64,000 nucleotides of DNA from Stemphylium vesicarium (Eukaryota; Ascomycota; Dothideomycetes; Pleosporales; Pleosporaceae), in assembly GCA_004380135.1 (NCBI GenBank), contig QXCR01000021.1:209623-273622 (forward strand), read 5' to 3'. A model generated the notes under the pieces. That model saw only the letters and a program-made list of their open reading frames with translations. It was not told where the DNA came from and did no database searches. Made by a program: the position numbers and the translations under genes. Of the stretch, positions 10,006-20,180 are shown in pieces (the stretch's first letter is position 1; every line of letters starts with the position of its first letter).

Positions 10006-11948
10006 TATTGTGAGGCAGGCTGGGGAGAGAAAGCTGGAGATGAGACTCGGGGTACGGGTTGAGCAATCGAGGCCCTCTTGAACCCAACAAAAATCCACAT
10101 CTGGCCTCCACTATTCATATGACGTCTGCCCCTAACGCTCATTGCGAAGAACTATTCCTCCACTCGGAGACGGTATGTCAGCGTGGGTCCCGCCATCACA
10201 GGACTCAGAGCGCAGAACATCGGCCTAAAATTTGACGTTGGGATCGGTGTGATAGATGCCATCGACGATAGGATGGCAGGAGTGTGTCGCAGTGGACCCT
10301 AGCATGACAGCATAGCGGTGCTCTATGGCGGCAGCCCCCTGTGGGCCCAACTATCTGACGACAAGCTTCACCCCCGTGCAGCAAAAAATCAGTAGTGATG
10401 TTCACTATCCACTTTCTACCGGCGCGCGCACACTCAACCGACAACAAAACGACTGTAGATCTGCATGCGGCTCAAGATAAAGATGGGTCGAGTGGATCTA
10501 GAAGCCGCAACTTCTCAAGCAACTAGTAGACTCGCCCGGCAAGTCCTGAGTTGCTTAGTTTCCCAATGTCCATCTCGAAGGTCTGCCGACCAAAGTCTTT
10601 GCAAGACTTTCAGGCTTTGAGGCACACTAGCAATCGGCAAAAAGTCTGGGTGGCCAACAGTGTCGAAGTCGGCGTCGTGGGGACAGGTTCATTGGCTTTC
10701 AATATGAGGGGGCATGATGCGGTCTGGGTGCTGACCCTCACGCCGTAGTCGTCCGATTGGGGTATAGATGTGAGAGGCTCTGCGGGTGAAAAGTCTTAGT
10801 TCGGTGGCGTGACATCATAGCGCATGAACGCAAGTCCCGCCGCCGTTCGCGACGCGACACCTGGCAACGATCATCGCGCGACACGAAGGCCATGCTTTGT
10901 ACGATGTCGGCCGCACCTCCTTGGGGCAACCTACCCGGAAACCCCAATCATGCGTTATATTCCGATGCGAGTCTCTGACTAACGATCGCTTAATGTCGCG
11001 GTCGCGGATGCCTTTGCATCTCTCCAGGGCTGCCTCCCGTCAGCAGTATCGATCGCGAGGCCATACCTTTGATTCCAAGTCACTGTCGGAATCGGATCTT
11101 TCGTGCTCCTCAATGTGTTGTCTATTGATAGTATCGGGCGGCTACCCTCGTGCTGAGGTGCTCAGTATTAGGCATGACGTGACCAAGTTGCTCCGCGTGT
11201 TCAATGTCTTGGCATGGGGCCTCAATGGCAATTGACCAACTTTCGTGTCTCACTATCATGAACATGAGCACCAAGTATTCATTCATAGTGAATTCCATGT
11301 GTTTCAAGGTTACATCCTTTTATACCGCGATCATCTTGGGGATTGGAGGACAGCCCGCTAGCAAAAAGCCACTTGTTTACATCAATGAACAGTCTCGATG
11401 CGGACATTGGACCGACCAGTCACTTAAAGCCTTCCGAGAAGAACCTACGTACATGTATACATTCCAAACCACTCTAATTGGCCTAATTCCATATTATCGT
11501 CGTTATCGCTATTCAATACATCATCGCTTGATTTTCACTTAGATACTTCCGATCCCCTGGCAACCAGCATGATGTCTGGAGCTTACGTTCACGCTAGGCT
11601 CATACCATCTCCAAGGTAGAAAGCGGCACCCCAAAGCTTAGGCTTCGCTAATGCTGAGATGGTCACACTTCAGTCAGATATAGCGAGCTATCCAAAACGT
11701 AGCATTGTGACCGTATTGTACCCATCGTACCACCATCACGAACGACTCTCGCAGATTAAGTCCACATTGTGTGAGCATAATAGCGAATACAATGTTCACT
11801 GTCAATTATATTCACAGCAATCCGCGCGATTTCACCGAGTATATAAAGATTACCAACGAGATGTGATTATTTGAAAGACCAGCAGTATCGGAACAAGAAA
11901 CGCATTTTGTTACATCAAAACAAAGCAAAACAACGAAATCGCACACAC
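10006..11948. other. Gene-poor intergenic region
   Basis: This stretch of about 1.9 kb starts at the MFS transporter promoter. Both strands carry only short unrelated open frames. I see no inverted repeats, tRNA arms or transposon coding remnants. Confidence 0.45.
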
Positions 11949-12218
11949 ATGTATAAGAAAAGTCCGAACTACCTATCAGAAACTGTAAACATGCAAGAAA
12001 ACACTGCTTTCGAAGATAACCAGGCCGGTCCTGATGCGACATTCACAACTATGCCACGACCCAATTGGCGAGAAGTATTCACTGACCTACTTCTCTATTC
12101 AGAGGGATTGAACACCCAAGATTTACCCGAAACCGTTACACTGGAGCGACTCACCCTGTCTTCTCCCGAAGAGCGCCAAGCGGGTAAACATGCCATCATG
12201 GCGGACATAAGCCAGTAG
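11949..12218 (+). CDS. Hypothetical small protein, uncertain
   Basis: An 89-codon frame runs from an ATG at 11949 to TAG at 12216-12218; an alternative ATG is at 11991. The peptide contains PRPNWREVFTDLLLYSEGL and LERLTLSSPEERQ and is acidic, with no known domain. The downstream frame starting at 12291 is in the same register, so the two may be exons of one gene, but I found no splice pair that removes the intervening stop in phase. A mutated stop is equally possible. Confidence 0.3.
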   Translation: MYKKSPNYLSETVNMQENTAFEDNQAGPDATFTTMPRPNWREVFTDLLLYSEGLNTQDLPETVTLERLTLSSPEERQAGKHAIMADISQ

Positions 12219-12290
12219 GTACCTGCAGGTAACTCATTGGAGAATAACCAACATTACCATCTAGACAACACTGACGAAACCTCAGCAGAT

Positions 12291-12810
12291 ATGTATGAGC
12301 AGCTCCGAGAGAAGTATCTAGGTCCTGACTGGCGACAAAGCATTGCTGGCTTGAATTTTGGATTTGGTGAAGATGCGGAAAATGCGGAATTGATGACGGA
12401 AATGGGATATGATGAAAACTTCGAGCCAATGCTGTACAGGGCCATTGGGCGAGTGCCTATTCCATCGAGCCCACAGTATAGGAACGACATGGGACAACGT
12501 GCTGGGACCAATCTGGACACCAAATTATTCTCTCGATCTCCCAGCCTGCCCAGTTCGAAAAGCGGAGACCTCTGTGGAAGACCGGTTTGTCGATCCCTTT
12601 ATTACTGAAATCTGCTCGGCAGATTTGATTCGCTGTCCAGACAACGCCCCTTCTGAGGATCTTGATAACCTTACCTTCTTCAGCCGTGAGTACGTGCGCT
12701 CGCTGCGTCTTCTTAAGTTGAAGAAGCGCTGGTACCATATCACCATTACAGATTGGATGAGGGAAGTTAATACCCTCATCAAAGCCGTTCCAACCCAGCC
12801 AACGACTTAG
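12291..12810 (+). CDS. Hypothetical protein, two-exon model
   Basis: The first in-frame ATG at 12291 opens a frame reading MYEQLREKYLGPDW. A second, different frame from about 12480 to 12810 reads convincingly (GPIWTPNYSLDLPACPVRK, then FFSREYVRSLRLLKLKKRW). Removing a 43-nt candidate intron at 12434..12476 (GTACAG...CCACAG) joins them in phase and gives about 158 residues. The intron is shorter than its neighbours, so a frameshift is the alternative explanation. I recognise no family. The neighbours at 11949 and 12858 are likewise orphan frames on the same strand, so this could be one degenerate larger gene. Confidence 0.35.
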
Positions 12811-12857
12811 CTCCCTGGGCTCTGTTGTCGTCTTGATTCGGTCTCTACTACGTCGGT

Positions 12858-13136
12858 ATGCAAGGCATTCCGTCTAATAGGCGCTTCAAAGTAAAAATGG
12901 CGCTCACGAAGAAGATGGAAGAGATGGCGAAACTACGCATGGAGGAGAGCAAGGCGGCCGTGTTGGAGTGGTTGGAGGTCAGGAATTTGAAGGCACCTCG
13001 AAGCACGTGGCCGGATGTAAAGAAGGCCGTGGATGAAGACTGCGAGAACAGGGGTAGTTTGCTACTTGGCACGATTCCCGAATTCACCTATGAGATTGCG
13101 CGGAGCATGTCTCAAAAGTGGTCATGGGTCGATTGA
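12858..13136 (+). CDS. Hypothetical small charged protein
   Basis: A 92-codon frame with a good ATG at 12858 encodes a Lys/Glu-rich, probably helical peptide: MALTKKMEEMAKLRMEESKA, then VLEWLEVRNLKAPRSTWPDV, ending SMSQKWSWVD. It starts 48 bp after the previous frame on the same strand and may be its 3' exon, although no splice pair was resolved. No known domain is visible. Confidence 0.35.
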   Translation: MQGIPSNRRFKVKMALTKKMEEMAKLRMEESKAAVLEWLEVRNLKAPRSTWPDVKKAVDEDCENRGSLLLGTIPEFTYEIARSMSQKWSWVD

Positions 13137-14095
13137 GCAACGAGATGGAAATTGTTCTGGGTTTGTAGTAAAAGTAGATGATAAATGAGAATATGCAAGG
13201 TGCACAGCGCAGGATTGTTTTGAACCCACCTGCACACGTTGTTCGCATTGTCGCCATGACGTCACACCTTCTCCACCGCTCCCCTCCATTTTGTGGACCC
13301 TACAAGGTTACTCTCCCCACCAAGCTCACATGCAGAAATTTATTGAGGATGGTAATTCAGTTCTGCAATGCAGTCCCGCAGTCATCGTGGGGACTTCTGA
13401 GGTGTAGTGGACACAGTCGGCATTCAGAGAAGAGGCGAAGAGTGCGGTCCCGCGATGGAACCACGTGGGCGTAAGAATCGAGCCTAGCGCCGATGTCGCT
13501 GCTGGTGCTTCCATCATGTAGGGTCATCACGTTCGTCACATTCATCTACCAGCAATTCCTCAACACTTTTACTTTTCCAAGCTGCAACCCTTTGCACAAT
13601 TGCATCCGCAATTGCATAATGGTTTAGGGTCTGCGCGAATGTACCTGGGGCGCGTCCGTGCTATTAGATAACGAAATGTTCACGTCACGCTGCAACGACG
13701 TCTCAGCATCATCAGAAGGTCGCAAACATCATCTCTGCACTCCAATTACATAGCTGGCGCTCAGTAGAGCCACTCGGAGTGATCGCATGCAGAACTGAAG
13801 ACGCAAGGAATCTCTATCTAGGTAATGTATTGGACGTGCTGATGTTCGAGCTGAGAGTGATGTAGTCCATACCACTAGATCACGTTATTGACCAATGCGC
13901 CAACTGCTAATTATGATTTATTCATTATAGAATCGTTGAACATGTCGCTGACGAAGTACTGACGACAGAATAAAGGAAGACAGTAGAGAAAGTATAAGAT
14001 TAGACCGCCTAATGACAGATTTGCTGCTCGACGTCAAACACCATAACATAGCTCTCTTCTACACCACTCTTACATAACAGTCAATACTACACGCC
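13137..14095. other. Intergenic region upstream of con-10
   Basis: This stretch of about 960 bp has no convincing coding frame. Its 3' half is the presumable con-10 promoter. Just before the con-10 ATG it becomes C/T- and A-rich (ACACCACTCTTACATAACAG), typical of a fungal leader. Confidence 0.4.
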
Positions 14096-14385
14096 ATGTC
14101 TAGCAACGACAACCCCGGAAACTTCGCCAACCGCCCCAAGGACGAAGTCAAGTCCGCTGCTCAGAAGGGTGGAGAGAATTCCCACAGCGGGGGGTTCGCC
14201 TCCATGGATGCTGATAAGCAGGTGCGCACGCCCTTCTTTGACACTATTTGATGATTACTCTAGCTAACGTTTTTTTCTATCAGCACGAAATTGCTTCCAT
14301 GGGTGGCAAGGCTTCGTCTGGTAGCTTCGAGCCTGGAAGTGAGAAGGCGAAGGAAGCTGGCAGAAAGGGTGGAGCGAGTTCTTGA
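14096..14385 (+). CDS. con-10: Conidiation-specific protein 10 (KGG stress protein)
   Basis: Two exons, 14096..14221 and 14284..14385, with an intron at 14222..14283 (62 nt, GCTAAC branch point, pyrimidine-rich acceptor), give a 75-residue protein. It starts MSSNDNPGNFANRPKDEVKS and carries the repeated KGG units of the stress-induced KGG family: AAQKGG, then SMGGKASSGSFEPGSEKA, and AREAGRKGG-like sequence at the C-terminus. The third KGG is SMGG here. The length matches Neurospora con-10 homologues. The protein is small, hydrophilic and Gly-rich. In other fungi it accumulates during conidiation and in response to light or stress; its molecular function is not known. It lies convergent with the LPMO gene. 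Confidence 0.92.
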
Positions 14386-14903
14386 AGTTGATGGATGATA
14401 CTGCTCGAAAACTAGTGTCCAAGAGGGTCGTTACTGTCGCACCTGGAAAGCTAGCCGGCAGAAGATAAAAAATCACAACACTGTTTGTGCATTGTTTTCA
14501 GAACAGTCTTGTGAAGCGGTATACATATGTTACATTGTTTTGATGTGATGTTACCTAACCAGGCATCACATTTTTGATCCCCGTCATAAAGTATGAGCAT
14601 GAGAAGCGTGAATAGAACCGGATCCGTTCCATCTCACAACACCCAAAGCCCCAATACGTCATGCATATGCTAAAAGAAAGTCCCAGTGTCAAAAGAAGGC
14701 CCAAGGCTGGTCATGCGCGACCAAGGGCCTGAGGAAGAAAAGAAGGTAGAAGAGAAAAGAACCCAGCGTCCAGGAACATGATGAACGAATGAATGTGAAG
14801 ATAAACACACAGAAAAACAGTATGTGCGAAGAGAAGAGAATGAGCACCATATCACGCTCTAGGCGCGGCGGCACTGGCTTGCGAGCCCACATCGGCCCGG
14901 CGC
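14386..14903. other. Convergent 3' flanks
   Basis: This stretch of about 520 bp lies between the 3' ends of con-10 (plus) and the LPMO gene (minus). It is A-rich and presumably holds both 3' untranslated regions. I see no gene. Confidence 0.5.
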
Positions 14904-16136
14904 TTAACCGTACATGTCGCAAGTCATGGTCTTGATCTCGTACTCGCTCTGGCCTTCAACAACACCGCAAGACACATCCCAGCCGAGCTCGAAGTCGTCG
15001 CTCTCGGGCATGCGGTCCTTGGCGCCGGCAGCGCAGTTGGCATCGACGGTGTAATATGAAGTCTCCATAGCCGGGGCAGAGTTCCAGTCGCAAGCGTCGA
15101 CACGCTTGTAGAAGGTGCGGCGGTGCAAACGGAGGGCCTTGCGCTCGACTGCCTTGTCGGTGGAGTCGCATGAGCAGCGGGCGGCGAGGGTAAGCTCATC
15201 GCGGCGGCAGTCGCAGCGCGAGCCGTCGACTTGGTAGCGACGGGTGTTGGGTTGTACCTTCTTGTGGGCGCGACCCCACCAGGAGTGGTCGCGGTCTTCC
15301 GAAGAGTCAGAGTTGGCAGCCTCGGTGGGCTGGTAGTCCTGGTAGATGGTAGTCGCGACAACGGTGGTAATGGTAACAGCAGCGCCGCCGTTGTTGCCGT
15401 CAGCTGGAGCGACAGGAGTAACAGCCGGAGCTGGTGCCTTGTCGTAGTCCTCGTCGCTGCTGGGCTCCTCAGGCTCAGAGTAAGTCGGTTGAGTCTCCTC
15501 GGGCGCAGCCTCAGAGTATGCTGGTTCTTCTGGCTGAGTAGCAGAGGACGAGGGCTCACTGGGCTCGGTACCGGAGCCGCTACCACCGCCACCAATGTGG
15601 ACCTTGGCACAGTTCTCAAAGGCCTCATGCTCGCGGTTGAGCCATAGCCACATGAAGATAGCGTCGCCTTCAGGCATGTTGGTGGGAACCTTGAAGTCAA
15701 AGGTTTGAGCCTCTGGTGAACCATCTTCGGTGGCGTGGGGGCAGGCGCCGTGGTAAGAGGCGGCTAGCTTCCAGGTCTTGCCCTTGTCGGTAGAGAAGCC
15801 AACCTGGCAGGAACCTCCGTAGTGAGTGCCACCAGGAGCAGCTGGGTCGTAGTCGTGGTCGGTCAGCTGGAAGTAGGCATCCTGACCGGGCTGCCAAGTA
15901 ACGGTGGCTTCCTCAGTATCGAACTTGTCGAGGTGGCCGCGGCAGAGACCAGGAGAAGGTCTGCTGTCACCGCCATCGGAGCCACAGCATCCAAGTGGGA
16001 AGTTGAACTCGGAGTCGATATTGGTCGACTGAGGGTTGATGGATGGGGCTCCACCGAGCGGAGCAGGGTAGTACATGCTCATATGAGCTTGAGCTGCGCC
16101 AGCCAGGGCGAGCATAGAGAGAGCTGTCGTATACAT
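14904..16136 (-). CDS. AA11-like lytic polysaccharide monooxygenase, secreted
   Basis: A single exon encodes 410 residues from an ATG at 16136. A 17-residue signal peptide (MYTTALSMLALAGAAQA) ends exactly before His18, which would become the N-terminal copper-binding His of the mature enzyme. The catalytic domain follows to about residue 205, with Cys-rich FPLGCCGSDGGD, GGTHYGGSCQVGFS (probable second copper His) and FMWLWLNREHEAFENCAKV. A Gly/Ser and then Pro/Glu/Ser/Thr-rich linker (about 205-300) leads to a basic, Cys-rich C-terminal part of about 110 residues ending TMTCDMYG. AA11 enzymes oxidatively cleave chitin. The position where many AA11 enzymes have Tyr before the NCA motif appears to be Phe here. 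An upstream in-frame ATG (16202) would spoil the signal peptide. Substrate and family membership are inferred by motif memory, not by search. Confidence 0.82.
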   Translation of the reverse strand: MYTTALSMLALAGAAQAHMSMYYPAPLGGAPSINPQSTNIDSEFNFPLGCCGSDGGDSRPSPGLCRGHLDKFDTEEATVTWQPGQDAYFQLTDHDYDPAAPGGTHYGGSCQVGFSTDKGKTWKLAASYHGACPHATEDGSPEAQTFDFKVPTNMPEGDAIFMWLWLNREHEAFENCAKVHIGGGGSGSGTEPSEPSSSATQPEEPAYSEAAPEETQPTYSEPEEPSSDEDYDKAPAPAVTPVAPADGNNGGAAVTITTVVATTIYQDYQPTEAANSDSSEDRDHSWWGRAHKKVQPNTRRYQVDGSRCDCRRDELTLAARCSCDSTDKAVERKALRLHRRTFYKRVDACDWNSAPAMETSYYTVDANCAAGAKDRMPESDDFELGWDVSCGVVEGQSEYEIKTMTCDMYG

Positions 16137-16562
16137 CGTGTTTTTGATTGGTGTTTCGTAAAGACTGTGACCGTTGTGGATGTAGAAGATCGAGGTCTTC
16201 AAGTACTGTCGAATCCGAAGTGACTTTGTTTTAACAATGACGACTGTACAGAGTAGCTGAAAAAAATAAATGAAAGACGATCCTGCGCTTTCAAAAAAAA
16301 AGTGAATGAATGTAGAAGGAGTGTAGACGAAGGCTAGCTTGTCACAAGGGAGTGTGTGCGATTGTCACTGGGAGTGATGTCCTTTTTCACAGTGGGACAC
16401 GTCCAACCTTTAAATCATCCGCTGACGGATGCCACCATGACCACTGGTGGCCTGGTCTACGATTTGCCTCGGCACACTCAGACTCAGCGGCTGGAGACCG
16501 TTGCGTGACCAGCATGTTAGTAGTATGTGCCCAAAAGTGGAGCTTAGTCTATGTCCCCTGAG
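16137..16562. other. LPMO promoter region next to transposon
   Basis: This stretch of about 430 bp lies between the LPMO start and the TA duplication of the Tc1/mariner element. It includes two A-runs near 16260-16300. No gene is seen. The transposon therefore sits within about 430 bp of the LPMO start codon. Confidence 0.45.
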
Positions 16563-18074
16563 TACGGAGGTGGCTTTCAAAAGTTCTTGCTAGCACGGAT
16601 CCACGGGCTGATCTATCGGCCCGATTTCTCTTGGCACAATACAGAATCTTTTGAAGCTGTAGATGGCCAGTATACTCATTTTCTTTGGTGTTCTAATGGC
16701 TCCTAATACAGATCTCTCTACACGTGCCTTGATTGTCACTTTGAAGTCTCCTTTTGGAGGCAAATCAACGAGCCAGATCAGCGCAATCACTGGCATCTCT
16801 CCACGCACGATTGACGCGATCTACGGCCGAGCCTGCCAGCGAGGCTTTGAGCCAAATGGGCCAACGATAAAGCTCCTCCCCGAACACCTTGAAGACGCTC
16901 CTCGTACGGGCCGTCCACGAAAGCAAGAGGCTATTCAAGAAGCTGCTATCGAGAAAGTACGCCGTGATCGATATGGACGAGAGAAGAGCTGTGCTGACAT
17001 AGCTGGTGATCTTAGTCTTCAAGGTCACGACGTTTCATCTACAACGGTGTGGAGAGTCCTCAAAGCAGCAGGATACAACAAGACCAAGCCGACGAGGAAG
17101 CCCGGGTTGACGAAGAAGATGAGACAGGAGAGACTCAAATGGTGTCTTGCTCGTAAGGACTGGACGCTTGAGGATTGGAAGAACGTCATCTGGTCAGACG
17201 AGACCTCTGTCGTGCTCAATCATCGCCGTGGTAGCTATAGCGTGTGGAGAAAGGCAGAAGAGGCCTTCATAAGATCTGTTATTGAGAGAGGTGGAAAGGC
17301 TACTCTGAGTTCATGTTCTGGGGCTGCTTCTCGTACGACCATAAAGGCCTCTTCCATGTATGGAGGCCGGAGACGGCCCAAGAGAAGAAGGAAGCAGCTT
17401 TCAAGATTGATGAGATGAATGAGATCTTAGAGCCTATTATAAGAGAGGAGTGGGAACTCTTAACGGGTATGAAGAGAATGGGCTTAAGAAACAAGCCTGG
17501 TAGGGCTCCTCAATGGAGATGGATAAAGGATAATGGAAAGCTAACTCGTGGTAACGATATAGGTGGTATTGATTAGTGGCGTTATCAAACTCAAGTCCTT
17601 CGCCCAAAGCTTCTTCCCTTTGCAAAGGAGTGTATAAGAGAGAGGCCAGGTACTATCGTCCAAGAAGATAAGGCTCCCTCTCATGCCCATTATGCTCAGC
17701 GTCTTGTATATGTACGAGAGAGTACAGAGAAGCTCTCCTGGTGTGGCAATTCACCCGATCTCAACGCTATTGAGCCAGCCTGGCCATGGCTAAAGAGGAG
17801 AACAACTAAGAAAGGAGCTCCTAAGAATAGAGTAGAGGCAACAAAACTATGGGAGCAGGCCTGGAGCGATCTCCCACAGTCACAGATCCAGGCTTGGATA
17901 GAGAGAATTCCTGTACACGTTCAGAAGATCATTGAACTTAACGGTGGTAATGAGTATAAGGAAGGCAGAGGCCTGCCAAGAGAACGTTGAGACTAGGCTG
18001 TCCATATTTCGGTAGTATTTCGGTCGTATTTGAGTTACCCCTGTCAGCAAGAACTTTTGAAAGCCACTTCCGTA
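16563..18074 (+). mobile_element. Tc1/mariner DNA transposon with TIRs and TA duplication
   Basis: The element spans 16565..18072 (1508 bp) and is flanked by TA at 16563-16564 and 18073-18074, the target duplication expected for Tc1/mariner. The terminal inverted repeats agree in 26 of the first 27 bases: the left end starts CGGAGGTGGCTTTC and the right end, read inward on the minus strand, starts CGGAAGTGGCTTTC. The shared core is TTTCAAAAGTTCTTGCT. The interior encodes one transposase in the plus orientation. Size, termini and duplication are as in autonomous fungal mariner-type elements such as those of Pleosporales, but the coding region is broken. Confidence 0.9.
16696..17990 (+). pseudogene. 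Tc1/mariner transposase, frameshifted with internal stop
   Basis: The frame from the ATG at 16696 (MAPNTDLSTRALIV) encodes a helix-turn-helix DNA-binding half: KSTSQISAITGISPRTIDAI, a GRPRK minor-groove motif and SSTTVWRVLKAAGYNKTK. It then enters the catalytic core at KNVIWSDETS (first Asp). Near 17300 the reading shifts to another frame, which continues SEFMFWGCFSYDHKGLFHVW. TAG at 17574-17576 interrupts it, and it goes on with IVQEDKAPSHAHYAQ (second Asp) and NSPDLNAIEPAWPWLKRR (third acidic residue) to a stop at 17988-17990. All three catalytic acidic residues are thus present but not in one frame, so this copy cannot make transposase. It lies wholly inside the inverted repeats. Confidence 0.88.
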
Positions 18075-20180
18075 CGCTGCGAGCCAATCTGAGGGCCATG
18101 TTCGTTCCCGTACCTGCGGATACGAAGTTAGCTCGCCCTGTTTCGAAACAGCGAGACGCGGGAGCTTGTGGAGTCTCGAGTGAAAGTCTGTCCGGGCCCG
18201 CGATGGAGTTTCTGCTGCTCCTGGCTGGCGAGGCTCGGACCAGGTTTCACGCTCTGCCGTTTTGGGCGTAGCAGCGGCGCGTGTTTCCGACCAGGATCCC
18301 CATCGTGGAGAATCACACACGAGGCTTTCCGCGATGATTAGTAAATAATTAGGAGCTGACTTGTTTCACCAACAGAGATCTTTAGGTTCCCTCGGCTCTT
18401 TTTGCTGCCTGAGATGCGCGTTCCAGGGATGTCATCGGCGCCAGAGTTGACAAAACTTCTATCGTCTTCTCGCTTGCTCTCGCCACGTACTTGCGATCAT
18501 CCTTTCCAAATGTTTCTATATACCCGAGATCCTACGTATATACGCTCCACATTCCTTATACATAACGGGTGACTGTTGCCGTTGATTTAGCCGCCCGTTC
18601 GTATTACTTTGCCTTGGGAATGTGTTTATGTGTAATAGAGTTGATGACATGGGCTGCCCGACGCCCCCTCGAGCGGGCCACAGGTGCCGGCAGCGGCTAC
18701 ATGCTACCTTCTGCAAGTGTTCCGCCTGGACGTAGGCCTCCGTCAGTCCCAGTGGCCAGGTGTCATGGTGTGTTCTCCTGCAGGTTGCAGGTTCTAGGGG
18801 ATGGCCGATCGTCTTTTTCCACACACCCGTCCGGGGCCAAGGCTCAACGCCGTCTGTCAATGCGGGGCCCGCAGTCCGGCATCGCGGCGGCATCTACGCG
18901 CGAGGTCTACATACACACCTGCTCGATACAGCAAAATACGAGCATAGTGTCTGGACATCGCGGCCAAATGGCTCTTTTCTAAAGTTGTGCGGGTGTTGCA
19001 CGATTGTGCCCATCATCGCATTGCTTGCGTGGCTTCCCCATCAATGGCCCCTCTCGACCACCACCACCTTGGAAACAATGCCGGAGTCAGGTGTCAAGAA
19101 GCACAGTATGTAACCAGACCTTATAGCATCAGCAGATGCTATTCTGGGCCAAGAACCTTGGCTCTCAAGGTTCCTGGGGTTAACACAAGAGCCCGGCAAC
19201 CACCCTCTTTCACATTCCCGTTTCTCAAAACCTTCTCTTCGCCCATCAAATTTCATCGAAACAGTCAGGTCAGAATTACGGACTCGAGTGCTCATTCCAG
19301 GCCAGCCACTAAAAGGGCCAGGCAGGCCAAACACAGTCTCGCTGAAGCGCACGGTGGCACAAAACTAAGACTACGCCCGCTAAACGATCCCAACCGCCTT
19401 GTTGTTTCACCACAGCATGACCTGCTTTATCGATTGGAGGGAAGCGATATCTGCAGGGAATCTGTCGCGGCCCGCCCAGTAGAAGAAAGACAGGCGAGGC
19501 CCTCCCCGTATTCCTTACTTCTTTTCCCCGGGTGATTCGGGTAATCATGTTCATTTGGGACCCGCCGTTTTGGACACAGACGACCTTGTACGTACCAGGC
19601 TCGAGTATGCGATATCCTGGAATTTGAGTAACGGCCAGTGAGACATCGTATAGCCTTTCCCCCCTGACATGCTGCGACTAATTTCTTTAATGGTTCCGCG
19701 ACGTGTCTGGCCACCATGTGCCAGTGACCGCGTTTTGCCTTTTTGCTTTTTGGTCACCGCGTCAAACTTGGACCCTCAATCTCGGACTATGACGTTCGTT
19801 TGCCATGCTGGCAGCACACTCTCCATGTAGACACTGTAACATGGGGTGAACTAGTAATTCTATGCTTGGTTTGACGTTTCCCGACAGCTGCGCGTCATTC
19901 ACATGGCTCCACGACAGATGTGAGCCTGGTTGCATGTCGTCGCACGACCTGAAGGACCCTCATGTCGGCACATCCGACCGCTGTCTCAAAAGGAAAGAGA
20001 CGGACACATTCTTCGTCGCCAGCCGCCAAGATCTCGCTCCTCCAAAAGAAAAACGCCCGATGGTCCCCTTTTCAATGCGATAGCGGACCGTAGACCCCCT
20101 TCTACATGCAGTATTCGCCACGAGGACGCGTTTACATCTCACATCGGTCTTTCCCACACAGCAAAATAACTGAAATGAAA
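18075..20180. other. Intergenic region, nothing recognised
   Basis: This stretch of about 2.1 kb lies between the transposon and the hemerythrin-like gene. Many short overlapping frames occur on both strands without domains, signal peptides or splice logic. I see no further transposon remnants. Confidence 0.45.

Noticed and set aside
14924..15724. Minus-strand frame of 266 codons inside the LPMO gene
   Set aside because: It is a shifted reading of the LPMO exon, very Arg/Pro/Thr-rich, and has no start support.
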